A stretch of DNA of 64,000 nt. Source: Gemmatimonadota bacterium (lineage in GTDB: Bacteria > Gemmatimonadota > Gemmatimonadetes > Longimicrobiales > Gaopeijiaceae). Of this stretch, positions 1 through 8,955 are shown piece by piece. Position 1 is the stretch's first letter, and each line of letters starts with the position of its first letter. The notes beneath the pieces were generated by a model. The model was not told the origin of the DNA and made no database searches. It was given only the letters and a program-made list of their open reading frames with translations. The stretch lies in NCBI GenBank assembly GCA_022823365.1, contig JAJDXG010000054.1, positions 1 through 64,000 on the forward strand, written 5' to 3'. The position numbers were made by a program, and so were the translations under genes.

Positions 1-1638
1 GAGGAGATCCTCGGACTCTACTACCCCGTGCTCGACCACGGCTTCGTATCGCTGGTCGACTACATGGGAAGCGACGAAAGCATCGAGCACGCCGCGCGGG
101 TCAGCTACGGCTACGGCACCCGCAAACGCAGCGCCACCCGCGGCCTCATCCGCTACCTGCGGCGCCACCTGCACACCACCCCCAGCGAGATGGTCGAGCT
201 CAAGTTCCACTGCGCCATGCCGATGTTCGTGGCCCGCCAGTGGGTGCGGCACCGGACGGCGTGCCTGGCGGAGGGCACCGAGGTCTTCTTCGACCTGCCC
301 GGCGCGGAGGCGAGGGGGCGCCGCCAACTCTACAAGCTACCCATCGAAGAGATCTGGCGACGCTTTCAACCCACCCGGAATCGAACTCGCCCCGACAAGC
401 AGCGGAACCCGTTTCATCGCCGTGATCGCCTGCGCCGGATGAAACTCAGGCAGGTGAACGAGGACACGCTGGCGTGCCAGCACACCCGCATTGTGGATGT
501 GTACCGGAACGGCCCGAAGCCGGTGTTCAGGATGGTTCTGGAGGACGGCAAGTCCATCGAAGCCACATCCGATCACCGATTCCTGTTCGGGACCGGTTGG
601 GACACGCTTGGGCGGGCGACCGGGTTGCGGGAAACTGGTGGACGCGCGGTATGGCGGCACGGCGACTACTTCGTGTACGTCAACGGTGCAGCCGAGGAAC
701 GTCCCGAACACCGGCGTTCGCTGGCCGGCTCCATCGCCGGCCGGGAGCTGGAGTTCGTGGAACGACTTGGCGGACCGCCGGTCAAGTCCGAGTGGGTGCC
801 ACGCCCCAGGATCCCCTGGAACCGCCTCGACAAGGCCAAGCTCGTGCGGATCAAGCGCATCGAGTTCGTGGGCGAGCGCGAGACATACGACCTCGAAGTC
901 GAGGGCCCGTACCACAACTTTGTGGCGAACGGCATCGTCACCCACAACTCCATCAATGAATATTCGGGTCGGTATAGCCTGATGCCGCTCCTTTTCTACA
1001 GCCCCGATCCCGGCAACTTCTCGCTGCAGAGCAGCGTCAACAACCAGGGAAGGGAGGCGGACGCGGCCCCGGAGCGCCTGTACGGGGATGCCATTCGGCG
1101 ATGGGAGGAGGTGCGGTCCTCGGCTTCGCGCGCGTACGCGTGGATGGTACAGGAGGATGTCGCGCGCGAGCTGGCCCGCATCGACCTGCCGCTCTCGACG
1201 TACACGCAGTGGTATTGGAAGATCGATCTGCACAACCTCCTGCACTTTCTTACGCTGCGGGTGGACGATCACGCACAGTGGGAGATCCAGGAGTTCGGGC
1301 GGGTGATGGCCGGGATGCTCAAACGCGTGGCCCCGCTGAGCTTCGAGGCGTGGATCGACTACCAGGTGTGCGGCGACAAGCTGAGCCGGATGGAGATCGA
1401 GGCGCTGGCGAAGCTGCTGGAGCCCGATGCGGATGGCGGGCTGGCGGTACGGGAGGATGGATCGCTCAGCTTCGAGGAACTGCGCGGCATGGGGATGGCG
1501 CCGCGCGAGGTTCGCGAGCTCGCGGGCAAGATCCGGCGCCGGAGCGTCCCCGACTTCGATCTGGACCTCTCGCGTTTCCGGAGCGCCGAGGACGTCGCCG
1601 CGGAGATGCACGAAGCGGTGCCCGGGAACTTCGAATAG
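1..1638 (+). CDS. thyX: Flavin-dependent thymidylate synthase ThyX, 5' truncated, intein-containing
   Basis: ThyX methylates dUMP to dTMP using FAD, NADPH and methylenetetrahydrofolate in the cytoplasm. The reading frame is open from base 1, and the GTG at 28 lies inside conserved sequence (YYPVLDHGFVSLVDYMG), so the true start lies before the window. The family signature RHRxxSxxxxSxRY is present but split: RHRTA is followed by a 229-residue insert and then SINEYSGRYS. Without the insert the visible part is about 316 residues. The C-terminal half (LSTYTQWYWKIDLHNLLHFL) matches ThyX. The insert starts with Cys and ends in His-Asn, the hallmark of an intein, so splicing is needed to restore the active-site motif. 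Whether thyA is also present in the genome cannot be seen. Confidence 0.95.
   Translation, partial: EEILGLYYPVLDHGFVSLVDYMGSDESIEHAARVSYGYGTRKRSATRGLIRYLRRHLHTTPSEMVELKFHCAMPMFVARQWVRHRTACLAEGTEVFFDLPGAEARGRRQLYKLPIEEIWRRFQPTRNRTRPDKQRNPFHRRDRLRRMKLRQVNEDTLACQHTRIVDVYRNGPKPVFRMVLEDGKSIEATSDHRFLFGTGWDTLGRATGLRETGGRAVWRHGDYFVYVNGAAEERPEHRRSLAGSIAGRELEFVERLGGPPVKSEWVPRPRIPWNRLDKAKLVRIKRIEFVGERETYDLEVEGPYHNFVANGIVTHNSINEYSGRYSLMPLLFYSPDPGNFSLQSSVNNQGREADAAPERLYGDAIRRWEEVRSSASRAYAWMVQEDVARELARIDLPLSTYTQWYWKIDLHNLLHFLTLRVDDHAQWEIQEFGRVMAGMLKRVAPLSFEAWIDYQVCGDKLSRMEIEALAKLLEPDADGGLAVREDGSLSFEELRGMGMAPREVRELAGKIRRRSVPDFDLDLSRFRSAEDVAAEMHEAVPGNFE
262..948 (+). other. Mini-intein within ThyX
   Basis: This is an in-frame insertion of 229 residues. 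It begins with Cys (block A, CLAEGTEVFFDLP), has a block B with the usual TxxH pattern (GKSIEATSDHRFLF), and ends with block F/G (ETYDLEVEGPYHNFVANGIVTHN split over nt 880-948, ending His-Asn). The +1 extein residue is Ser. No LAGLIDADG or HNH homing-endonuclease motif is visible. The middle is a short Arg/Lys-rich linker, so this is a mini-intein that has probably lost mobility. It sits inside the RHRTA/SINEYS catalytic motif, a typical conserved insertion point. All residues expected for protein splicing (Cys1, the block B Thr/His, the penultimate His, the terminal Asn and Ser+1) are visible. Confidence 0.93.
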
Positions 1639-1733
1639 GGCAACCGCGCGATCGCGAGCCGGGTTTCACCGTGCCGCCACTATGGGAAGGAAGAGAAGCG
1701 CTGCTGAACGAGAATGAGGCTTGGAGGAGGAGA

Positions 1734-3857
1734 ATGAACACGCACGACACCCGCTGTATCCGCATGGCGCCGCCCCTCGCCCGTGGCTGGTTCGCCGCTG
1801 GCACGATGTTCCTCCTTCTTGCCCTCACGGGCCCGATCGAGGGCTTGTGGGCGCAAGACACGGACGCCGCGCCCCGCCCGATGACCATCGTCGACCTCAT
1901 CGAGGTGCCCTCGCTCGGGGACGCGCGCATCTCCCCGGACGGAACCCGGCTGCTCTTCGTGCGCCGTGACGCGGACTGGGAGGAGAACGGGACGGTCGCC
2001 CACATCTGGAGGGTGGACGCGGACGGCGAGAACCTGATCCAGGTCACCAACGGCGAGAACGGGGAGACGAGCCCGCGCTGGTCGCCCGACGGGAGCCGCA
2101 TCGCCTTCCTGGCCCGGCGCGGCGAGGACGAGCACACCCAGGTCTATCTGCTGAACGCGATGGGCGGCGAGGCGAACGCCCTCACCGGGCACCCGACCGC
2201 GGTCTCGAGCATTACCTGGGCCCCGGACGGAAGCGGCATCTACTTCGTTGCGGCGGACGAGTTGTCGGAGGACGAGCAGGCCCGGCGCGAAGCCGGGGAC
2301 GACGTCTTCGCCTTCGACGAGAACTATCAGCAGAGCCATATCTGGCGCGTGAGCGTGGAAGACGGCGAGACGAGCCCGGTCACGGAGGGGGACTTTTCGA
2401 TCACCGGATACTCGCTTTCGCGCGACGGCACCCACATCGCCTTCCACCGGGGAGAGTCGCCGCTGTTCGAGGGTGTCGACCGGCGCGAGGTCTGGGTGAT
2501 GCGGGCGGACGGGAGCGAAGCCCGCCAACTCACCCGCAACTCGGTGCCGGAGTACAACGCGCGCCTTTCTCCCGACAATCAGTGGGTGGCCTTCCACGCG
2601 GACTCGAACGAGGACTTCGACTTCTACTACAACGACAACCTCTTCCTCGTCCCGGCATCCGGAGGCGGGGAGGCGCGCGTGCTGTTGCCGGACATGCCGC
2701 ATGGCGTCGACGCGATCGCCTGGTCGGGGGACGGCGAGGCGATCTTCTTCCGGGCCAACACGGGTGTGCGCGAGGAGCTGATGCGCGTCGACATTGCCGA
2801 TGAGAGCCTGACGCAGCTGACGGAGGGCGAGCACCAGGTCATCAACTGGCACTATGCCCCGGCGCTGGACGCGCACGTTTTCGGGCTGAACCGGGCCGAC
2901 AACCGGGGCGACCTGTGGATGATGACCGGCGACGGCTCGCCCGAGCGCGTGACCCGCGTCTTCGACTACCTCACCGAGGACTTCGTGCAGCCGCGCCAGG
3001 AAGCCATCCAGTGGCAGGGTGAGGACGGCGTCGAAGTTGAGGGGCTGCTCTTCTATCCGCTCGAGTATGAGGAGGGCACGGAGTATCCGCTGGTGGTTCA
3101 GACCCACGGCGGCCCCGCCGCGTCCGACAAGTTCCAGTTCTCCACCGCGGGCAATTTCGTGCAGGTGCTGAACGGGATGGGCTACTTCGTGTTCAAGCCC
3201 AACTACCGGGGCAGCACCGGGTACGGCGACGACTTCCTGCGCAACATGGTGGGCAACTATTTCGACCAGGCCCACCTGGACGTGATGACCGGGGTGGACC
3301 ACCTGATCGACCTCGGCCTGGTGGACGGCGCCCGCATGGCCAAGATGGGGTGGAGCGCCGGCGGGCACATGACCAACAAGATCATCACCCACACCGGCCG
3401 CTTCCAGGCCGCCGCCTCGGGGGCGGGCGCCGCCAACTGGGTGTCGATGTACGCACAGAGCGACATCCGCGTGTACCGCACGCCGTGGTTCGGCGGCACG
3501 CCCTGGGAGGAGGACGCGCCGGTCGACCAGTACTGGCAGGACTCGCCGCTGCGCGAGGTCTGGCGGGTGAGCACGCCGACGATCTTCCTCGTGGGCGAGG
3601 AGGATGCCCGCGTGCCCATGCCCCAGTCGGTGGAGATGTACCGCGGGCTGAAGCACAACGGCGTGCCCACGCATCTGTACGTGGCGCCGCGCGCCGGACA
3701 TGGCTGGACCGAACTCAGGCACCAGCTCTTCAAGGCCAACGTGCACCTCGAGTGGTTCGAGCGCTGGGTGCACGACCGCGAGTACGAGTGGGAGGAGGCG
3801 CCGGGGGACGAGGAGGCTCAGGTGACGACGGCCGCGGAGGCCCTCCCGGGTACCTGA
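1734..3857 (+). CDS. Secreted S9 family prolyl oligopeptidase-type peptidase
   Basis: This is an exported serine peptidase of the S9C type (acylaminoacyl-peptidase or dipeptidyl-peptidase-like), about 707 residues. The start at 1734 has a strong GGAGGAGGA ribosome site just upstream and an N-terminal signal peptide (hydrophobic stretch MFLLLALTGPIEG, cleavage near LWAQ). The N-terminal two thirds carry WD40-like/TolB-like beta-propeller repeats (ISPDGTRLLF, WSPDGSRIAFLA). The C-terminal alpha/beta-hydrolase domain has Ser541 in GWSAGG, Asp624 in GEEDARVPM and His656 in RAGHGW, a complete catalytic triad. The protein likely degrades peptides in the periplasm. It appears to be transcribed alone, starting 95 bp after thyX. 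The frame stays open upstream of 1734, but that extension overlaps thyX and is not coding. Confidence 0.93.
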   Translation: MNTHDTRCIRMAPPLARGWFAAGTMFLLLALTGPIEGLWAQDTDAAPRPMTIVDLIEVPSLGDARISPDGTRLLFVRRDADWEENGTVAHIWRVDADGENLIQVTNGENGETSPRWSPDGSRIAFLARRGEDEHTQVYLLNAMGGEANALTGHPTAVSSITWAPDGSGIYFVAADELSEDEQARREAGDDVFAFDENYQQSHIWRVSVEDGETSPVTEGDFSITGYSLSRDGTHIAFHRGESPLFEGVDRREVWVMRADGSEARQLTRNSVPEYNARLSPDNQWVAFHADSNEDFDFYYNDNLFLVPASGGGEARVLLPDMPHGVDAIAWSGDGEAIFFRANTGVREELMRVDIADESLTQLTEGEHQVINWHYAPALDAHVFGLNRADNRGDLWMMTGDGSPERVTRVFDYLTEDFVQPRQEAIQWQGEDGVEVEGLLFYPLEYEEGTEYPLVVQTHGGPAASDKFQFSTAGNFVQVLNGMGYFVFKPNYRGSTGYGDDFLRNMVGNYFDQAHLDVMTGVDHLIDLGLVDGARMAKMGWSAGGHMTNKIITHTGRFQAAASGAGAANWVSMYAQSDIRVYRTPWFGGTPWEEDAPVDQYWQDSPLREVWRVSTPTIFLVGEEDARVPMPQSVEMYRGLKHNGVPTHLYVAPRAGHGWTELRHQLFKANVHLEWFERWVHDREYEWEEAPGDEEAQVTTAAEALPGT

Positions 3858-4130
3858 TCGCGGGGCACCTAAGACCCCGGAACCCCATAGAGCACCGCGC
3901 GCGGTCGGGAGCTGGCGCGTCCGCCATCCAGCATCGGTCCGCCTTCGAACGCGGTGGCTAACCCGCGGTTCCCGCAGCCTTGCCGTACGAAGGGTGGCGG
4001 CCTACACTGCGTCGCCGATCCTCCTCTGTCCCTGCGCTATATTATGATCCTGTATCAGCTTAGCAGCTCTCGGGTGCAACGCGTGCACAGGGTGTCCGCG
4101 AGCGTCGGGGTTCCCTTCAGGAAGCATGTC

Positions 4131-7100
4131 ATGATGAGCCGCGGTCGGATTCCCGTCCTTGCGTTCGCGGCGCTCTCGGTCCTGGCCTGGGCCGCCGGTT
4201 GCGGCGACGGTGCCACAGCGCCGCCGTCCCAGCCACCGCCACCTGATCCCCCTCGACCAACGACCGTGACGGTAAGTCCTGCCACGTCCACGTTGACCTC
4301 GTTGGGCGCGACGGTACAACTGGCAGCCAGGGTGCTCGATCAGAACGGCCAGGCGATGACGGGCACCACGGTGACATGGGCGTCGAGCGCCGCGGCAGTG
4401 GCGACGGTGGACGGTGCGGGCCTGGTGACGGCCGTGGGCAACGGTTCGGCGACGATCACGGCGAGCGCGGGTGGGACCTCGGGAACAGCGGCCTTGACGG
4501 TGATGCAGGCAGCCGGCTCGGTGGTCGTCTCGCCGGCGGAGGCGACTCTGGCCGCCCTTGGAGACACACTCAGGCTGGTGGCCGAAGCGCTCGATGCGAA
4601 CGGCAACGCGGTGGCTGACGCGCAATTCTCATGGGAGTCGGGCGACGCGGCGGTGGCGACGGTGGACAGCGCGGGCCTGGTGACGGCCGTGGGCAACGGC
4701 ACGGCAACGATCACGGCGTCGGCGGGGAGCGTATCGGGGGCAGCCGAAATCACCGTGGCGGTATCGCAGGCTTCGCCGGACCGGCCTGCTCTCGAAATAC
4801 TCTACGAGACAACTGCGGGACGCCAGTGGACGAACAACGCCAACTGGCTCACCAGCGCGCCGGTCGGCGAGTGGCACGGCGTGGAGGTCGATGCGGCAGG
4901 CCGTGTGATCGGCCTGGCGCTCTCCGACAACAATCTCGCGGGCTGGATCGCGCCCGAGATCGGGGACCTTGACCGGCTGCAGTATCTGCACCTCGACCAC
5001 AATGAACTGAACGGCCCGCTGCCGGCCGAAATCGCGGGCGCCACCGGCCTCACTTCGCTGCGGATCAGCGACAACACGCTTTCCGGCCCGCTGCCGCGGT
5101 CGCTTCTCGCCCTGTCGTTCACGGAGTTTCGCTACGCCGATACCGGGTTGTGCGTCCCGCCCTATGAGACGTTCCGAGACTGGCTCGGTGGCATTGCGTC
5201 CCACGCGGGCACCGGCGTGGAATGCACCCCGCTCACCGATCGCGAGATTCTGGTACGACTGTACGAAGCGACAGACGGGCCGAACTGGAAAAACAACACC
5301 AACTGGCTCACCGAAGCGCCCCTCCGCGAATGGTACGGTGTATCGGCCGATGCCGGTGGACGCGTACGGCGTCTGGACTTGAGTTTTAACGGACTGCACG
5401 GTGTCGTACCGCCGGAAATCGGTGGTTTGTCGAACCTCCAGTCCCTTAGTCTGGTGACTGCGGCCAGAGGACTGACCGGACCCATTCCGCCCGAGTTGGG
5501 CCAGCTGCGTCAGCTACAGCAGCTGATCCTCTCCGGCAACGGGTTTGTCGGACCCATTCCGCCGGAGATCGGAAATGCGTCGAGCCTGCGGTGGCTGGAT
5601 CTCGCCAACAATCATCTGACGGGCGCGATCCCGCGGGAACTCGGGCAACTCACGCGGTTGGAAGTGCTCTCCCTGGAGCTTAATTCCCTGAGCGGCGAGC
5701 TTCCGTCCGCACTGGCCGACCTGGCCCGTCTGGAGTCGCTCCAACTCCACCGCAACCTTCTGCTTGGCCCGATTCCCGCAAGTTATCTACGGCTCGAGTT
5801 GGCGTATTTCAACATTGACGAGAACCCGGGTCTCTGTACGCCGGGGACGGCTCGTTTCGTGGCGTGGCGTGGGCGCATGGCCGAGGTACAGGGACCGCAC
5901 TGCAACGCGGCCGATGCCGCCGTGCTTGGGCTGGTCTACGAAGCCGCGGCCGGTGCCGATTGGGCGAAATCCGACGGCTGGCTGGGCGGCCAGCCGCTCA
6001 GCGACTGGTACGGCATCGTCACCGACTCCATCGGTCGGGTACAGGAACTCGATCTGAACGGAAACGGATTGGCTGGCGCGCTCCCTTCAGAGCTCGGCGA
6101 GCTCGCCGCTCTGACCGCGCTTCGGGTCGGCGAGAACGGCCTTTCCGGTCCTCTGCCACGCTCGCTCACCCAACTTCGTCTCCGGGAATTCCACTATTCT
6201 GGCACTGAACTGTGCGTGCCTCCCGGCGGACCGCTCAAGGAGTGGCTGAGCACCGTTTCGTCTCACGAAGGCACGGGTCTGGAATGTCCGCCGTCCGATG
6301 ACCGCGCGGTTCTGGAAACGCTGTACCGATCCCTCGGCGGACCGAACTGGAAGCGCGCGGGCGGCTGGTTGACCGATTCGCCACTCGGCAGCTGGCGTGG
6401 CGTCCAGGTCGACGGCGAGGGGAGGGTCGTTGGTCTCTCGCTGAACAGCAACGATCTGTCCGGGCGCATCCCCTCGGAATTGGGCGATCTGTCCCGGCTG
6501 AGAAGGCTGCACCTGGAGGGCAACTCCATCGTCGGTCCGATTCCGGCTGCCATCGGCGATCTGTCCCAGCTTGAAGAACTCGACCTCGACTTCAATCCCC
6601 TCGCTGGCGAGATCCCGCCCGAAATCGGGAAGCTCTCCAACCTTAGAAGATTCAGCCTCGCGAGTACTCACACACTGGGGGGATCGATTCCGGCCGAACT
6701 GGGCAACCTCGCCAAGCTGGAGGAGCTGCAACTCAACAACAACCTTCTGACAGGGCGTATCCCGCGCGAGCTGGGCAACCTCTCGAACCTGAGGCGGCTG
6801 ATGCTGTACCAGAACGGGTTGACCGGCGAAATACCTTCCTCGCTTGGCGAGCTTTCGCAGGTGGAGAACCTGAACCTCCACGTCAACCGTCTCAGCGGCA
6901 CGATCCCGGCGACGCTCGGCAGCCTGGGCAACGTCACGAACCTGGATCTGCGGTGGAACACGCTGAGCGGCAGGATCCCGCGCGAACTCGGCCGTCTGGC
7001 CAACGTCGAGTTCCTGTCGTTTCGAGACAACCTGCTCACGGGCAAGATCCCCCGTGAGCTGGGCAACCTGTCTCGCGTCGAGACACTGGGTCTCGCCGAG

Positions 7101-8864
7101 AACGACCTCACCGGCGTCATTCCCGCGGAAATCGGCAATCTTTCTCGCCTGCGGATCCTCCTGCTTGCGCAGAACCAGCTGGCGGGATCGATACCGCCCG
7201 AACTGGGACGTCTAGCGGGCTTGCAGGAACTTGACCTGACGCTCAACCGCGACATGCGGGGAACCCTGCCGGCTGCTCTGACGGCGTTGCGTCAACTGAA
7301 AACGCTCCTGCTCTCGAACACCGGATTGTGCGCGCCTCGCGAGCCGGAATTCCTGGACTGGCTCGCCGGTCTGCCCAACCAGCAGGTGGCCCGGTGCGGC
7401 GCCGTGGAGGGATCGGTCGCATATGTGACGCAGGCCGTCCAATCGGTGGACTTGCCCGTACCGCTGGTGGCGGGCAACGACGGCTTGCTCCGGGTGTTCG
7501 TGAGATCCGACCAGAGCACGACCCAGAGTCTGCCGGACGTCCGTGCCCGCTTCTTTCTGGACGGTGCAGAGGTGCATGTCGTCGACATCCCCGCCCAGTC
7601 CGCCACGATCCCCACCGAGTTCGAGGAAGGGGATCTCGCCCGCTCGGCGAATGCGGTGATTCCGGGTGCGGTACTGCAGCCCGGATTGGAGATGGTGGTC
7701 GAGATCGACCCTGCAGGAACGCTGGATCCCGCTCTGGGGGTCACCGGACGCATTCCCGAAACCGGACGGACCGAGGTGGACGTGCGCGCGATGCCGCCAT
7801 TCGATCTCACGGTGATTCCTTTTCTGGCCGAATCGGATCCGGATTCCTCGGTCCTGGGGTTCACTCGAGACCTGAATGCCGAGTCGGATCTCTTCCGGGA
7901 TGTGCGGACGTTGCTGCCCATCCGTGGGTTTGCCGTGACGGCACACGAACCCGTGCTGACGGCGGCAGTCGATGTGTACAGCGTGCTCCGGGAGACGGAG
8001 GCCATCCGAATCATGGAGGGCCGCAGCGGCTACCACCTCGGGCTTGCACGCCGGACGGCGGCCAATCGCGGCGTGGCCAACCTGGGCGGGTATTCAAGCG
8101 CGAGCATACCCGTGCCCGATGTCATTGCACACGAACTGGGGCACAACCTGAGGCTCGTGCACGCGCCATGCGGAGGGGCGGCAGGCCCGGATGAGTCGTT
8201 CCCCCAGCGCGACGGCTCGATCGGCGCATGGGGATTCGACTTCCTGAACAACGTCCTTGTGCCACCCAGTGACCCGGACCTGATGACCTACTGCGAGCCA
8301 CGCTGGATCAGCGGCTACAACTTGACCAAGATGGTCAACTTCCGCCTCAACCGGGCGGGTGGCGCGGCCGCGTCCTCGGGGTCCCCTGCAAGGTCGCTGC
8401 TCCTTTGGGGTGGCGTTGACGGGGAGAACAATCTCTTCCTGGACCCGGCAATGGTTGTCGATGCGCCCGCGGTCCTGCCGAGTGCAGGTGGGGCCTACCG
8501 GCTGGTCGGCCTGGCGGCGGACGGGCGCGAGTTGTTCGCGTTGAACTTCGACATGCCGACCGTCGCCGACGGGGACGGACGGTCCTCGTTCGTGTACACG
8601 CTTCCCGTACAATCGGGGTGGTCCGACGCGCTGGCGAGAATCGCGCTGTCCGGACCGGAGGGATCCACGACGCTGGGACGCGACAGCGATCGCCAGGTCA
8701 CGATTCTGCTTGATTCCGGGACGGGACGCGTGCGCGGCATCCTGCGGGGCTCCGGCGGCGCTGTAATGTCGGAAGCGGCGGCGCCCGGGTCGGCGTGGGC
8801 GGCAGAGGGACTGAGGGTACTTCGCAGTCGCGGGATTCCGGAAGCCGCGGCCTGGAGGCGCTAG
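4131..8864 (+). CDS. Giant lipoprotein: two BIG2 domains, plant-type LRR cassettes, metzincin-like protease domain
   Basis: The product has 1577 residues. The start is ATG 4131 or 4134, preceded by AGGAAG; a lipobox follows (LSVLAWAAGC). Two BIG2 Ig-like domains (about residues 45-210) are near-duplicates of each other. Four leucine-rich cassettes follow (about 215-1090), each opened by an N-cap of the form LYxxxxGxxWxxxxxWL...W.GV, as in plant LRR proteins, and most closed by a Cys-containing cap (TGLCVPP...C). The repeats are of the LxxLxLxxNxLxGxIP type. The C-terminal part has HELGHNLRLVH (His1334-His1344), a zinc metalloprotease HExxHxxxxxH motif, with a possible Met-turn in DLMTYC. It is paralogous to the gene at 36658-40215. 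It probably sits on the cell surface and binds and/or cleaves a protein ligand; the target is unknown. Confidence 0.88.
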   Translation: MMSRGRIPVLAFAALSVLAWAAGCGDGATAPPSQPPPPDPPRPTTVTVSPATSTLTSLGATVQLAARVLDQNGQAMTGTTVTWASSAAAVATVDGAGLVTAVGNGSATITASAGGTSGTAALTVMQAAGSVVVSPAEATLAALGDTLRLVAEALDANGNAVADAQFSWESGDAAVATVDSAGLVTAVGNGTATITASAGSVSGAAEITVAVSQASPDRPALEILYETTAGRQWTNNANWLTSAPVGEWHGVEVDAAGRVIGLALSDNNLAGWIAPEIGDLDRLQYLHLDHNELNGPLPAEIAGATGLTSLRISDNTLSGPLPRSLLALSFTEFRYADTGLCVPPYETFRDWLGGIASHAGTGVECTPLTDREILVRLYEATDGPNWKNNTNWLTEAPLREWYGVSADAGGRVRRLDLSFNGLHGVVPPEIGGLSNLQSLSLVTAARGLTGPIPPELGQLRQLQQLILSGNGFVGPIPPEIGNASSLRWLDLANNHLTGAIPRELGQLTRLEVLSLELNSLSGELPSALADLARLESLQLHRNLLLGPIPASYLRLELAYFNIDENPGLCTPGTARFVAWRGRMAEVQGPHCNAADAAVLGLVYEAAAGADWAKSDGWLGGQPLSDWYGIVTDSIGRVQELDLNGNGLAGALPSELGELAALTALRVGENGLSGPLPRSLTQLRLREFHYSGTELCVPPGGPLKEWLSTVSSHEGTGLECPPSDDRAVLETLYRSLGGPNWKRAGGWLTDSPLGSWRGVQVDGEGRVVGLSLNSNDLSGRIPSELGDLSRLRRLHLEGNSIVGPIPAAIGDLSQLEELDLDFNPLAGEIPPEIGKLSNLRRFSLASTHTLGGSIPAELGNLAKLEELQLNNNLLTGRIPRELGNLSNLRRLMLYQNGLTGEIPSSLGELSQVENLNLHVNRLSGTIPATLGSLGNVTNLDLRWNTLSGRIPRELGRLANVEFLSFRDNLLTGKIPRELGNLSRVETLGLAENDLTGVIPAEIGNLSRLRILLLAQNQLAGSIPPELGRLAGLQELDLTLNRDMRGTLPAALTALRQLKTLLLSNTGLCAPREPEFLDWLAGLPNQQVARCGAVEGSVAYVTQAVQSVDLPVPLVAGNDGLLRVFVRSDQSTTQSLPDVRARFFLDGAEVHVVDIPAQSATIPTEFEEGDLARSANAVIPGAVLQPGLEMVVEIDPAGTLDPALGVTGRIPETGRTEVDVRAMPPFDLTVIPFLAESDPDSSVLGFTRDLNAESDLFRDVRTLLPIRGFAVTAHEPVLTAAVDVYSVLRETEAIRIMEGRSGYHLGLARRTAANRGVANLGGYSSASIPVPDVIAHELGHNLRLVHAPCGGAAGPDESFPQRDGSIGAWGFDFLNNVLVPPSDPDLMTYCEPRWISGYNLTKMVNFRLNRAGGAAASSGSPARSLLLWGGVDGENNLFLDPAMVVDAPAVLPSAGGAYRLVGLAADGRELFALNFDMPTVADGDGRSSFVYTLPVQSGWSDALARIALSGPEGSTTLGRDSDRQVTILLDSGTGRVRGILRGSGGAVMSEAAAPGSAWAAEGLRVLRSRGIPEAAAWRR

Positions 8865-8955
8865 TTTCGGTGCACGTCGCCCGGGACTTGCCTCAGTCGC
8901 GCGGTGCCCGCGCCGACCAACCTCGGTGACCCGCCGCCGCACTCGCCCGACCGGG

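Noticed and set aside
1680-3773. 697-residue minus-strand frame antisense to the S9 peptidase
   Set aside because: Low-complexity Val/His/Arg composition and complete overlap with a gene that has an intact catalytic triad.
4038-4043. TATATT as -10 of the LRR lipoprotein gene
   Set aside because: No matching -35 hexamer at 16-18 bp upstream.
3954-4130. Upstream extension of the first LRR lipoprotein
   Set aside because: It puts 59 residues before the signal peptide and has no ribosome site; ATG 4131 gives a clean lipoprotein leader.
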